Positions 50,849-60,100 of a DNA stretch of 64,000 nt are shown piece after piece. The DNA comes from Paracoccus sp. M683 (lineage in GTDB: Bacteria > Pseudomonadota > Alphaproteobacteria > Rhodobacterales > Rhodobacteraceae), in assembly GCF_007096355.1 (NCBI RefSeq), contig NZ_VKDF01000004.1, positions 372,357 through 436,356 of the forward strand. The letters are read 5' to 3'. The notes under the pieces were generated by a model. It worked only from the letters and a program-made list of their open reading frames with translations. It searched no databases and was not told the DNA's origin. The position numbers were made by a program, and so were the translations under genes. How positions within the stretch are numbered: the stretch's first letter is position 1; the number at the start of each line of letters is the position of its first letter.

Positions 50849-53182
50849 ATGACCAGCGTGAGCGAACTCATGAACAGCATGGAATACGGCCCCTCGGTCG
50901 AAGACAGCGCCGCCGTGCGCGACTGGCGGCGGGCGAACGGTCCGTTCGGCCATTTCATCGGCGGCAAGTTCACCAAGCCGGGCCAGACCTTTACCACCAG
51001 CGACCCCTCGACCGGGCAGGCGCTGGCCGAGGTGACGCAGGGCACGGCTGACGATGTCGAGGCCGCCGTCAAGGCCGCGCGCCGCGCGCAAAAGGGCTGG
51101 GCGGCGCTGTCGGGGTCGGAACGGGCGCGCTACCTCTATGCCATCGCGCGGCATGTGCAGAAGCGCGAGCGTTTCCTGTCGGTGCTGGAGACGCTGGATA
51201 ACGGCAAGCCGATCCGCGAAAGCCGCGATATCGACGTGCCTCTGGTGGCGCGGCATTTCTATCATCACGCGGGTTGGGCGGAACTGCGCGACAGCCAGTT
51301 TCGCGGCCATGCGCCGCTTGGCGTTTGCGGCCAGATCATCCCGTGGAACTTTCCGCTGCTGATGCTGGCCTGGAAGATCGCGCCCGCCTTGGCCGCCGGG
51401 AATACAGTCGTTCTGAAACCTGCCGAATACACGCCCCTGACCGCGCTGGCCTTTGCCGAAATCTGTCAGGAAATCGGCCTGCCTGCGGGCGTGGTCAATA
51501 TCGTCACCGGCGACGGTGCGACGGGGGCGGCCATCGTGGCCTCGGATGTGGACAAGATCGCCTTCACCGGCTCGACGGAAGTGGGCCGCGCCATTGCCGC
51601 CCAACTGGCGGGCACGGGCCGCAAGCTGACGCTGGAACTGGGCGGCAAATCGCCCTTCATCGTCATGGAGGACGCCGACCTTGACGCCGCTGTCGAGGGC
51701 GTCGTGGATTCCATCTGGTTCAATCAGGGTCAGGTCTGTTGCGCCGGTTCGCGTATCCTCGTGGCCGAGGCCGTGGCGCCGCGCTTTGAATCGCTGTTGA
51801 ACGCGCGCATGTCGAACCTTCGCCTTGGCCCGCCCTTGGACAAATCCACCGATGTCGGCGCCATCGTCGATCCGGTGCAGAAGGACCGCATTCAGGCCAT
51901 CTGCCGCGCCGCCACCGATGCGGGCGCCGAACTGGTCGGCGGCCAGCCGGGCGAGGGCTGTTTCATCGCGCCGGGCTATCTGAAGAATATCACCCCGACC
52001 AATCCGGGGATGGAGCAGGAAATCTTCGGCCCTATCGCCACCCTGTCCACCTTCCGCACGGCGGATGAGGCGGTCGAGCTGGCCAATAACACCCGCTACG
52101 GTCTGGCGGGTTCGGTCTGGTCGGAAAGCGCCACCGTCGCCACCGATCTGGCCGCGCGGATCAAGGCGGGCGTGGTCTGGATCAACTGCGCCAATTTCTT
52201 CGACGCGGCGGCGCCCTTTGGCGGCTATCGCGAAAGCGGCTTCGGGCGCGAGGGCGGCTTTACCGGCATGCTGGACTATCTGGCCGAACCGCCCGTGCGC
52301 GCCCGCAAGGAACCCGAGGCCAGCGCCCCCCTCACCGCCCCCGGCGGTGAGGGCAAGGGCGGCGGCATCGACCGCACGGCCAAGCTCTATATCGGCGGCG
52401 CGCAGAAGCGCCCCGATGGCGGCGCGAATTATGCCGTGCCGGGCGGCATGGCGCCGCTTGGCAGCCGCAAGGATATCCGCAACGCCGTCGAGGCCGCAGC
52501 CAAGGCCGGAAAATGGGCCGGCATGGGCGGGCACGCCCGTGCGCAGGTCCTCTATTACATCGCCGAAAACCTTGCCGCCCGCGCTGACGAGTTCGCCAAA
52601 CGCACCAGCAAGGCCGAGGTTCAGGCCACCATCGACCGCGCCTTTCACTATGCCGCTTGGGCCGACAAGTTCGATGGCCGCAATGTGCAGGCCAAACCCG
52701 GTCATCTGGTGAACGTCCTGCCCGAGCCTTACGGCGTCATCGGCATCGCCTGCCCGAACGGGCAATCGCTGGCCGGGTTCATGTCGCTGGTCATGCCCGC
52801 CATCGCGATGGGCAATGCCGTCGTGGCGATCCCGGCGCAGGACGATCCGCTGCCGGTTCTGGACCTTTATCAGGTGTTCGATACCTCGGACCTGCCGGGC
52901 GGTGTGGTCAATATCGTGACCGGGGTGAAGGACGAATTGGCCCGCGTGCTGGCCGCCCATGATGAGGTCGCGGCGCTGTGGTATGTCGGCGACAGCGCCG
53001 GTCTGGCGGGCGTGGAAAAGGCTGCTGGCGGCAATCTGAAGCCCGTCTGGTCGCCCGAGAACCGCGACTGGACCGGCCCGCAGGCGCAGGGCGAAAGCTT
53101 CCTGCGCCACGCCACCCAGACCAAGACCATCTGGCTGCCCTATGGCGCGCTGCCCGCCGGGACCGGCAGCGCGGCTTACTAG
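50849..53182 (+). CDS. two-domain aldehyde dehydrogenase, ALDH16 type
   Basis: The 777-residue protein joins two ALDH modules. The first (about 30-490) is complete: IIPWNFPLLMLAWKIAPALAAG, FTGSTEVGR, LELGGKSPFIV (Glu) and QGQVCCAG with Cys297-Cys298. The second (about 510-777) keeps the Rossmann-like region (PYGVIGIACPNGQSLAGFMSL) but lacks the catalytic Cys segment. That two-module plan is the ALDH16 family. Placed 8 bp after deoC, it may oxidise acetaldehyde; this is inference. ATG 50849 gives MTSVSELMNS. Confidence 0.88.
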   Translation: MTSVSELMNSMEYGPSVEDSAAVRDWRRANGPFGHFIGGKFTKPGQTFTTSDPSTGQALAEVTQGTADDVEAAVKAARRAQKGWAALSGSERARYLYAIARHVQKRERFLSVLETLDNGKPIRESRDIDVPLVARHFYHHAGWAELRDSQFRGHAPLGVCGQIIPWNFPLLMLAWKIAPALAAGNTVVLKPAEYTPLTALAFAEICQEIGLPAGVVNIVTGDGATGAAIVASDVDKIAFTGSTEVGRAIAAQLAGTGRKLTLELGGKSPFIVMEDADLDAAVEGVVDSIWFNQGQVCCAGSRILVAEAVAPRFESLLNARMSNLRLGPPLDKSTDVGAIVDPVQKDRIQAICRAATDAGAELVGGQPGEGCFIAPGYLKNITPTNPGMEQEIFGPIATLSTFRTADEAVELANNTRYGLAGSVWSESATVATDLAARIKAGVVWINCANFFDAAAPFGGYRESGFGREGGFTGMLDYLAEPPVRARKEPEASAPLTAPGGEGKGGGIDRTAKLYIGGAQKRPDGGANYAVPGGMAPLGSRKDIRNAVEAAAKAGKWAGMGGHARAQVLYYIAENLAARADEFAKRTSKAEVQATIDRAFHYAAWADKFDGRNVQAKPGHLVNVLPEPYGVIGIACPNGQSLAGFMSLVMPAIAMGNAVVAIPAQDDPLPVLDLYQVFDTSDLPGGVVNIVTGVKDELARVLAAHDEVAALWYVGDSAGLAGVEKAAGGNLKPVWSPENRDWTGPQAQGESFLRHATQTKTIWLPYGALPAGTGSAAY

Positions 53183-53186
53183 GGGG

Positions 53187-53948
53187 TCACGCCCATTCAG
53201 CGCGTCGGGCGACAGCCGCCCGGCGCATCAGTGCCGTGTCGATATCGACGGCCACGAAAACCGCACCCGCATCGGCGGCGGCGCGGGCCAGATTCTGGTC
53301 GGGCGACAGAAAGCCCGCAGGCATCCCGGCAGCTGTCAGCCGCTGAATGGTCTCGACGATCTTGGCTTTGACCTCGGGGTGGGCGGCATTGCCCAGATGC
53401 CCCATTGAAGCCGCAAGATCAGCAGGCCCGATGAACACCCCGTCAATGCCTTCGATGGTGACGATCTCGTCCAGATGCTCCAGCGCCTCAAGGGTTTCCA
53501 ACTGGATCAGCAGGCAGATTTCTTCATGCGCGCGATTGGCGTAGTCGGGGATCGCCCCGTAAAGCGAGGCCCGCGACAGCCCCGACACGCCCCGCATTCC
53601 AAGCGGCGGGTAACGCACGGCGGCCACCGCCGCCCGCGCCTCGTCCGCCGATTGGACATAGGGGATCAGCAGGGTCTGCGCGCCGCCATCCAGCAGCCGC
53701 TTGATATCCACCGCGTCATTCCAGCCGGGCCGCACGATGGCGGTGATCGGATAGGGCGCCGCCGCCCGCAAAAGCGGCATCAGGTCGGTGGAATCCATCG
53801 GCGTATGTTCGGCATCCAGCAGAATCCAGTCATAGCCGCAATTTGACAGAAGCTCGACATTGCTGGGATCGGGGATCGAGCACCAGACGCCGATCTGGCG
53901 CTGATTGGCCTTGATCGCGGCTTTGAAGGCGTTTTTCGGCAGATCCAT
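53187..53948 (-). CDS. HpcH/HpaI-family aldolase
   Basis: The 253-residue protein has the class II pyruvate aldolase pattern: GVWCSIPDPSNVELLSNCGYDWILLDAEHTP, TLLIPYVQSADEARAAV, YPPLGMRGVSG, CLLIQLETLEALEHLDEI (metal-binding Glu) and GVFIGPADLAASMG. It splits a hydroxy-keto acid to pyruvate and an aldehyde, with Mg or Mn. The stop is 4 bp from the convergent ALDH16 stop. It may be the last gene of the minus-strand cluster, 77 bp after the Gfo/Idh gene. Confidence 0.88.
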   Translation of the reverse strand: MDLPKNAFKAAIKANQRQIGVWCSIPDPSNVELLSNCGYDWILLDAEHTPMDSTDLMPLLRAAAPYPITAIVRPGWNDAVDIKRLLDGGAQTLLIPYVQSADEARAAVAAVRYPPLGMRGVSGLSRASLYGAIPDYANRAHEEICLLIQLETLEALEHLDEIVTIEGIDGVFIGPADLAASMGHLGNAAHPEVKAKIVETIQRLTAAGMPAGFLSPDQNLARAAADAGAVFVAVDIDTALMRRAAVARRAEWA

Positions 53949-54025
53949 TGGCGCATGTCCTTACGGCTGAGTCGTGGGATATTTGGTATACAATTCTTGC
54001 CGCGCCGGACCGGTATTGCAACCCG

Positions 54026-55075
54026 TCATCCGCCCTGTCCGGGCACCACAATCTGGCCACTGGCGGCGGCCTGCTTGACCGCCTCGATCACCTCCAGCGC
54101 GGCCAGACCGTCGCGTGCGGTGACAAGCGGTGGTTCCTCGCGCCGGATCACCCGGCCGAATTGCGCCGCCTGCAAGACCAGTGGATCGGCGAAATCGAAG
54201 GGAATGCGGGTGGCGCTGATCGGTTGCCACCAGCCGCGCTGGCCGGGATTGGTCCACAGGGTCAGGCTGGGCAGGGCAAGCGAGCCATCGGTGCCCGCGA
54301 TCCAGTAGCAATCCTGCGAGGTGGCCGGGTAGGCGGGGTTTTCCCGCGCCGTCAACTCCCAGCTAAGCGGCGTCAGCGCGGTGTCGCTGACATTCACCGT
54401 GCCAAGCGCGCCGCTCTCGAATTGCAGGGTTATGGTTGCCGTGTCCTCGACCTCAAACCCGCGAATGGCGCTGGATTCCATCGCCTGCAACCGGGTGATC
54501 GGACCACAAAGATGCAGCATCAGGTCGATGTCATGGATCAGGTTCAGATAGACCGGGCCGGCACCCTGGGCACGCCGCCAGCCGGCTTCGAAATAATCGT
54601 CCGGTTTCAGGAACATGGCGCTGCCCTGGACCGAGGCGATGCGGCCAAGCGTTCCGCCTGCGATCAGCTGCTTGGCTTTCACGATCAGCGGGTTGTGGCG
54701 GCGGTGATGGCCGGTGGCGACAGGGATGCCGGCCTGTTCGCCCGCATCTACGATGGCGCGGGCGCTTGCTAGATCCGAGGCCAGCGGCTTTTCCACCAGA
54801 ACCGGCAGACCGGCGGCAATGCAGGCCAGCGCGCCCGATGCGTGCAGCTGGTTGGGCGTGGCCAGAATAACGCCGTCCGCGGAGCCGGCGGCCAGCATCG
54901 TTTCAATTCGGTCGAACAGGGGCACGCCGAATTCAGACGCGGCGGTTTCGGCCGCAGGCGTCGGATCGGTGAAGCTGGCCAGCGTCACGCCGGGCGCGAT
55001 CGTAATGGCCCTGGCATGGGCGCGGCCGATCAGACCGGCGCCGACGACTGCGATGCGACTGGCCGGCGGGACCAC
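54026..55075 (-). CDS. Gfo/Idh/MocA-family oxidoreductase
   Basis: The 349-residue protein has an N-terminal NAD(P)-binding fold (IAVVGAGLIGRAHARA), the EKPLA motif and a C-terminal half with NLIHDIDLMLHLCG, including the conserved His. The family oxidises hydroxyl groups of sugars, inositols and related polyols. Here the start is GTG 55075, 4 bp after the aroQ stop. Its substrate may belong to the same pathway as the neighbouring dehydratase and aldolase. Confidence 0.85.
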   Translation of the reverse strand: MVPPASRIAVVGAGLIGRAHARAITIAPGVTLASFTDPTPAAETAASEFGVPLFDRIETMLAAGSADGVILATPNQLHASGALACIAAGLPVLVEKPLASDLASARAIVDAGEQAGIPVATGHHRRHNPLIVKAKQLIAGGTLGRIASVQGSAMFLKPDDYFEAGWRRAQGAGPVYLNLIHDIDLMLHLCGPITRLQAMESSAIRGFEVEDTATITLQFESGALGTVNVSDTALTPLSWELTARENPAYPATSQDCYWIAGTDGSLALPSLTLWTNPGQRGWWQPISATRIPFDFADPLVLQAAQFGRVIRREEPPLVTARDGLAALEVIEAVKQAAASGQIVVPGQGG

Positions 55076-55079
55076 CGGC

Positions 55080-55514
55080 CTAGCCTTTCGTCAGCTGGAC
55101 GATACGACGTGTCGCAGCGGCATAGCCCTCGATCCCCAGCCCGGCGATCACCCCATCGGCGCGCAGCGAGACATAGGAATGGTGGCGGAATGCCTCGCGC
55201 TTGTGAACCTGGCTGATATGGACCTCGATCACCGGGCCTTCGAACGTGTGCAGCGCGTCAAGCACCGCGACCGAGGTATGGGTCAGCGCCGCAGGGTTGA
55301 TGACGATGCCCACGGCCTGTTCACGGGCCTCGTGGATCCAGTCGACGATCTGGCCCTCGTAATTCGATTGCAGCAGGCGGATGGCATAGCCCGCGCCGGC
55401 GGTGTCGCGGCACAGGCGTTCCACATCCTCCAGCGTCTCGCGGCCATAGATCTCGGGCTGGCGCTTGCCCAGCAAGTTCAGGTTAGGCCCGTTCAGCACA
55501 TAGATCGTCTTCAT
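55080..55514 (-). CDS. aroQ: type II 3-dehydroquinate dehydratase
   Basis: The 144-residue protein is a dodecameric type II dehydroquinase: [19 protein letters not shown] (catalytic Tyr in EIYG, Arg in the lid), [45 protein letters not shown]. It interconverts 3-dehydroquinate and 3-dehydroshikimate in aromatic synthesis or quinate use. Its place in a catabolic cluster, not with other aro genes, suggests a degradative role. Confidence 0.95.
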   Translation of the reverse strand: MKTIYVLNGPNLNLLGKRQPEIYGRETLEDVERLCRDTAGAGYAIRLLQSNYEGQIVDWIHEAREQAVGIVINPAALTHTSVAVLDALHTFEGPVIEVHISQVHKREAFRHHSYVSLRADGVIAGLGIEGYAAATRRIVQLTKG

Positions 55515-55571
55515 CCGCTTTCCCCAGATCAGCCGCGACTGATGCCGTTCTAGCGCCGATGCGACGGGTGG

Positions 55572-57080
55572 TCAGCCCCCGAACAGCGCCGCATGTTCCT
55601 GACGCAAGGCGGCCTTCTGCACCTTGCCCATGGTGTTGCGCGGCAATTCGTCGACCACGATCACCTGCTTGGGCTGCTTGAACCTGGCCAGCCGGTCGGC
55701 AAGCCCCTCAATGATCGCGGCTGCGTTCAGTTCGGCCCCCGGCTGGCGCGCCACCACTGCCACCACACCCTCGCCGAAATCGGGATGCGGCAGGCCGATT
55801 ACCGCGCTTTCAAGCACGCCGGGCAGGGCGTCTATGACCTCTTCCACCTCTTTGGGATAGACGTTGAACCCGCCCGAGATGATCAGATCCTTGCCGCGCC
55901 CGACGATGGTGACATAGCCGTCCGGGTCCGCCGTTGCCAGATCGCCGGTAATGAACCAGCCATCCGGGCGCAGTTCCTCGGCGGTCTTTTCGGGCATCCG
56001 CCAATAGCCCTGAAAGACATTGGCGCCGCGCACCTCGATGGTGCCGATCCCGCCCGGCGTGACCTCGGCGCCGCCATCCATGATCCGCAGCTCGACGCCC
56101 GGCAGGGGAAAACCCACGGTGCCCGCCCGCCGCTCGCCCTCGTACGGGTTCGAGGTGTTCATATTGGTTTCGGTCATGCCATAGCGTTCAAGAATGCGCT
56201 GGCCTGTGCGGGCCTCGAACGCGCGGTGGGTTTCGGCCAGCAGGGGCGCACTGCCCGATGTGAACAGACGCATATGACCCGCAAGATCGCGGTCAAAACC
56301 GGGCTGATCCAGAAGCCGGGTATAAAAGGTTGGCACGCCCATCATGGATGTCGCCTGCGGCATCAGCGACATGACCTGTCTGGCGTCGAATTTCGACAGC
56401 CAGATCATCGCGCCGCCGGCCATCATCATGATGTTGCTGGCCACGAACAGCCCATGCGTGTGAAAGATCGGCAGCGCATGAAGCAACACGTCATCAGCCG
56501 TGAAGCGCCAGTAATCCACCAGCACCTGTGCGTTTGACAAAAGGTTCCGGTGGCTCAGCATCGCGCCCTTCGACCGGCCCGTCGTGCCCGACGTGTAAAG
56601 GATCGCGGCCAGATCATCGGGCCCGCGTTCCACCGGCGTCTGGCTGTCTGGCATATCGGCCGCCGCATCCATCAGGCTGCCACGGCCATTTCCGGCGAGC
56701 GTCATCAGCGGTGCGGTTGACATACCCATGAAGGCATCGCGCTGGCCTTCGCGCCCAGGGTCGCAGACGACAAGCGCAGGTTCGGCGTCACCGACGAAAT
56801 AAGCGATCTCGGCCGGGGTATAGGCGGTGTTCAGTGGCAGGAACACGGCCCCCGCGCGCAGACAGGCCAGATACAGCGCCAACGCCTCGGGCGATTTTTC
56901 CACCTGCGCGGCCACCCGGTCGCCGGGCGCGACGCCCTTGGCCACCAGCAGATTGGCCAGCCGCGCCGACAGTCGGTCGATATCGGCATAGCTTAGCGCA
57001 TTGCCGTCAGGCAGGATCAGAAAGGCGCGTTCGGACCCCTGATGCGGCCCCATCAAAGCGTCGTAAAGCGTGTTGGTCAT
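55572..57080 (-). CDS. malonyl-CoA synthetase (MatB-like acyl-CoA ligase)
   Basis: The 502-residue AMP-forming ligase has YTSGTTGRSKG at 162-172 (P-loop), GMTETNMNT (adenine region), DGWFITGDLAT and GKDLIISGGFNVYP, with the catalytic Lys near the end in PRNTMGKVQKAAL. The N-terminus LYDALM and length fit malonyl-CoA synthetase. It would activate malonate or methylmalonate. The TRAP permease gene lies 31 bp upstream on the same strand and probably imports its substrate. Confidence 0.85.
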   Translation of the reverse strand: MTNTLYDALMGPHQGSERAFLILPDGNALSYADIDRLSARLANLLVAKGVAPGDRVAAQVEKSPEALALYLACLRAGAVFLPLNTAYTPAEIAYFVGDAEPALVVCDPGREGQRDAFMGMSTAPLMTLAGNGRGSLMDAAADMPDSQTPVERGPDDLAAILYTSGTTGRSKGAMLSHRNLLSNAQVLVDYWRFTADDVLLHALPIFHTHGLFVASNIMMMAGGAMIWLSKFDARQVMSLMPQATSMMGVPTFYTRLLDQPGFDRDLAGHMRLFTSGSAPLLAETHRAFEARTGQRILERYGMTETNMNTSNPYEGERRAGTVGFPLPGVELRIMDGGAEVTPGGIGTIEVRGANVFQGYWRMPEKTAEELRPDGWFITGDLATADPDGYVTIVGRGKDLIISGGFNVYPKEVEEVIDALPGVLESAVIGLPHPDFGEGVVAVVARQPGAELNAAAIIEGLADRLARFKQPKQVIVVDELPRNTMGKVQKAALRQEHAALFGG

Positions 57081-57111
57081 GACAGCCCCCCGGTTCTTTT
57101 ATTCTGTCTTG

Positions 57112-58428
57112 TCACCTGACCGGCCCCATCACAAGGTCCGGCAGCCCGGTCGCGATCTGCGGAAAGATCGACAGGATCACGATCCCCAGCACCATCATGC
57201 CCACGAAGGGCAACGAGCCCATCAGGATGTCTCGCAGCGAGATACGCGGCGCGATCGAGTTGATGACGTAAAGGTTCAGCCCGACCGGCGGCGTGATAAG
57301 GCCGATTTCCATGTTGATGGTCAGGATGACGGCGAACCAATAGGGATCGAAGCCATGCGCATCCAGGATCGGCATCAGGATCGGCGCGGTCATCAGGATG
57401 ATCGCCACCGGGGGCAGGAAGAAGCCGGCGAACAGCAGAAACAGGTTGATGATCCCCATCAGCACCCAGCGGTTCACCTCCAGCCCGGCGATCCAGCCCG
57501 CAAGCGATTGGGTGATGAACAGCGATGACAGCGCGAAGGCGAACAGTTCCGCCGCGCCGATGATCAGCATGATCATCACCGCCTCGCGGATGGTATCGCG
57601 AAAGATCGCGGCCATCGGGCGCGGGCTCCACATCTTGTAGATCACCGCGACCAGCAGGATGCAGATCAGCGCGCCCGCGCCTGCGGCCTCGGAGGGCGTG
57701 GCGACGCCGCCGTAAAGCACGAACAGGATCGCCGCGACAATCATCAGGAAGGGCAACACGCGGGGCAGGTTTTCCAACCGCTCGGCCAGGGAATAGCGGC
57801 GGGTCAGATCGCCAAGGCCAATGCCGCGCCGCCAGCAGTCGAACAGCGCCCAGGCCATGAACAGCAGGGTCAGCATCAGCCCCGGCATCAACCCGGCAAG
57901 GAACAGACGTCCGATGCTGGTTTCGGTCGAGATGCCATAGACGATCATGGTGACCGAAGGCGGGATCAGAATGCCAAGCGTGCCACCCGCCGCGATGGAC
58001 CCGGCAGCAAGACTGTCGGGATAGCCGCGCTTGGTCATTTCGGGAATGCCCATCTTGCCGATGGCGGCGCAGGTGGCGGGGCTGGATCCCGACAGCGCGG
58101 CAAACAGCGCACAGGCGCCGATATTCGACATGACCATCCCGCCCGGCACGCGATACAGCCAGCGGTCAAGTGCCTCGTACAGGTCTTTCCCGGCCGGGCT
58201 GGAGGCGATGGCCGCCCCCATCAGGATGAACATCGGGATCGAGACAAGGCCGAAATTGGCAAGGCCGACCCAGAAGGTCTCGGCCACGCCATCCAGCACG
58301 AAGAAGCCCTCGGACAGGACCAGCGCGACGATGGCCACGGTGCCAAGGGCAAAGGCGATCGGCGTGCCGGCGGCCAGCAGGACCAGCAGGGCGATCAGAA
58401 CGGCGAAACCGGCAAGGGCGGGCGACAT
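57112..58428 (-). CDS. TRAP transporter large permease (DctM)
   Basis: The 438-residue protein has 11-12 membrane helices typical of DctM: MFILMGAAIASSPAGKDLYEALDRWL, MSNIGACALFAALSGSSPATCAAIG and GTLGILIPPSVTMIVYG. It carries out Na-dependent uptake of an organic acid with DctQ and DctP. ATG 58428 lies 1 bp after the dctQ stop. An upstream in-frame start at 58458 would overlap dctQ. Confidence 0.93.
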   Translation of the reverse strand: MSPALAGFAVLIALLVLLAAGTPIAFALGTVAIVALVLSEGFFVLDGVAETFWVGLANFGLVSIPMFILMGAAIASSPAGKDLYEALDRWLYRVPGGMVMSNIGACALFAALSGSSPATCAAIGKMGIPEMTKRGYPDSLAAGSIAAGGTLGILIPPSVTMIVYGISTETSIGRLFLAGLMPGLMLTLLFMAWALFDCWRRGIGLGDLTRRYSLAERLENLPRVLPFLMIVAAILFVLYGGVATPSEAAGAGALICILLVAVIYKMWSPRPMAAIFRDTIREAVMIMLIIGAAELFAFALSSLFITQSLAGWIAGLEVNRWVLMGIINLFLLFAGFFLPPVAIILMTAPILMPILDAHGFDPYWFAVILTINMEIGLITPPVGLNLYVINSIAPRISLRDILMGSLPFVGMMVLGIVILSIFPQIATGLPDLVMGPVR

Positions 58429-58429
58429 C

Positions 58430-58939
58430 TCAGACCTCTTCCATCGGTGGCGGGGCAAGGTCGGGTCGCAGCGCCAGCACGATATCGGCCAGCAATTGCA
58501 ACAGCATCAGCCCCATCGCCACCGGCAGCGGCCAGAACGGAATCCACAATGGCAGGGCCCAGACCGTGTCGGTCGTCCAGCCGCCATGGATCGCCTCGAC
58601 CAGAAAACGCACGCCCGACCAGGTCATCGCGCCAACGAAGATGATCGAGGCGATGGCGGCGATCAGTTCCATCACCCGGCGCCAGCCGGGGCTGGCCGCC
58701 TGCACCAGCACATCGACGCCGACATGCCCGCGCAGGGCCAGCACATAGGGCGACCCCAGCAGCATCGCCGCCGTGGTGGAATAGATCACGAATTCAGTCT
58801 GCCAGATGGTCGATCCGTTCATGACATATCGGATCACCACCATTTGCGTGACGACCACCACAGCCGCCACCAACAGCGCCATCGCCGCCCAGCCACACAG
58901 CCGCGCGGCCCAGCCCAGAATTGCCAGATAGGCCCTCAT
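58430..58939 (-). CDS. TRAP transporter small permease (DctQ)
   Basis: The 169-residue protein has four membrane segments and the DctQ pattern (VVVVTQMVVIRYVMNGSTIWQTEFV, LRGHVGVDVLV, MELIAAIASIIF). It pairs with DctM. It sits between dctM and dctP. Confidence 0.92.
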   Translation of the reverse strand: MRAYLAILGWAARLCGWAAMALLVAAVVVVTQMVVIRYVMNGSTIWQTEFVIYSTTAAMLLGSPYVLALRGHVGVDVLVQAASPGWRRVMELIAAIASIIFVGAMTWSGVRFLVEAIHGGWTTDTVWALPLWIPFWPLPVAMGLMLLQLLADIVLALRPDLAPPPMEEV

Positions 58940-58996
58940 CCCCGTCCCTCGCCTGGAAAAGGTCAGGCGGGGTCGTTTGCGCCCCGCCCGCCCGGA

Positions 58997-59983
58997 TCAT
59001 TCGACGGCCAGCGCCTGGTCGATCAACTCCTTGCCGCCCTCGACCTCTTCGGCGAACTTTTTATACGAGGTCTCTTGCGCGATTTGCAGCCAGGCGTCGT
59101 AGTTTTCGCCGGTCATGCTGACGACCTGCACGCCCGCATCCTCGAACTGCTTGATCATCGCATCATCCAGGCCGGCGGCCTGCTGGGCGAACCAGTCCTC
59201 GGCCTTTTGACCCGCATCCATCAGCGCCTGCTGCTGTTCGGGCGACAGCCGGTCATAGACCTTTTTCGAAATCAGGATCGGCTCATACATGAACCACAGC
59301 GCATTTTCGCCCGGCGCGGTCAGGCAGGTGGCCTGTTCGAACAGGCGATAGCTGACCATCGACCCCGATGAGGTATTGGCTGCATCCAGCACACCGGTCT
59401 GCATGCCGGTATAGATTTCGGACGAAGGCATCGACGAAATCGATGCTCCGGCGCCGACCAGCATCTGCTCAAAGGCGGGTCCGGCCGCGCGGGTGACCTG
59501 ACCGGCGATGCTTTCGGGCGCCTCGATGCAGTTTTTCTTGCTGACAAAGCCGCCGGCAAGCCAGGCATCGGACAGCACCAGCACGCCCTGATCTTCGATC
59601 AGCTTGTGGATGGATTCCATGAACGGGCTGTCATTCAGCCGCGCGGCGCGTTCGTGATTGCGCACCAGCCCCGGCATCAGGGTGACGCTGAACTGCGGCA
59701 CCCGGCCGGATGCGTAATCCAGCGGGAAGGAACTGATGTCCAATTGGCCACGGGTCAGCGCGCTCCATTGATCGCGGGCCTTGTACAGCGATTCGCCGGG
59801 ATAGACGCGGATATCCAGCCCCACATCCGCCGCTGCGATTTCTGTGGCGATCATCTGCACCATCTCGTCGCGGGCATCGCCCTTGCCGCCAGGGAACTGG
59901 TGGCTGGCCTTCAGGGTCTGCGCATGCACGGCAACCGGCAGGGCCAGCATCAGCGCCGATGCGGCCAAAGTCGTCTTTTTCAT
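58997..59983 (-). CDS. TRAP transporter substrate-binding protein (DctP)
   Basis: The 328-residue protein has a signal peptide (about 1-21, ending HAQ) and the DctP fold: ASHQFPGGKGDARDEMVQMIATEI, VYPGESLYKARDQW, DISSFPLDYASGR and MPSSEIYTGMQTGVLDAANTS. It binds an organic acid in the periplasm and passes it to DctQM. ATG 59983 follows GGGAGGAAA. Linkage to the malonyl-CoA synthetase gene suggests malonate as ligand; this is inference. Confidence 0.93.
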   Translation of the reverse strand: MKKTTLAASALMLALPVAVHAQTLKASHQFPGGKGDARDEMVQMIATEIAAADVGLDIRVYPGESLYKARDQWSALTRGQLDISSFPLDYASGRVPQFSVTLMPGLVRNHERAARLNDSPFMESIHKLIEDQGVLVLSDAWLAGGFVSKKNCIEAPESIAGQVTRAAGPAFEQMLVGAGASISSMPSSEIYTGMQTGVLDAANTSSGSMVSYRLFEQATCLTAPGENALWFMYEPILISKKVYDRLSPEQQQALMDAGQKAEDWFAQQAAGLDDAMIKQFEDAGVQVVSMTGENYDAWLQIAQETSYKKFAEEVEGGKELIDQALAVE

Positions 59984-60100
59984 GGTTTTCCTCCCTTTGG
60001 GGGTGGGCCGCGCGCTCCTCAACGCCTGGGTCGGACCATCCCTGCGGGATCACTTTGACGAAGATGCGGGCCTGGCGCAACAACGCCGGGCATTCGCGGC

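Noticed and set aside
48946-53110. Long minus-strand frames opposite lysR, deoC and the ALDH gene
   Set aside because: Biased composition and no motifs; plus-strand genes are certain.
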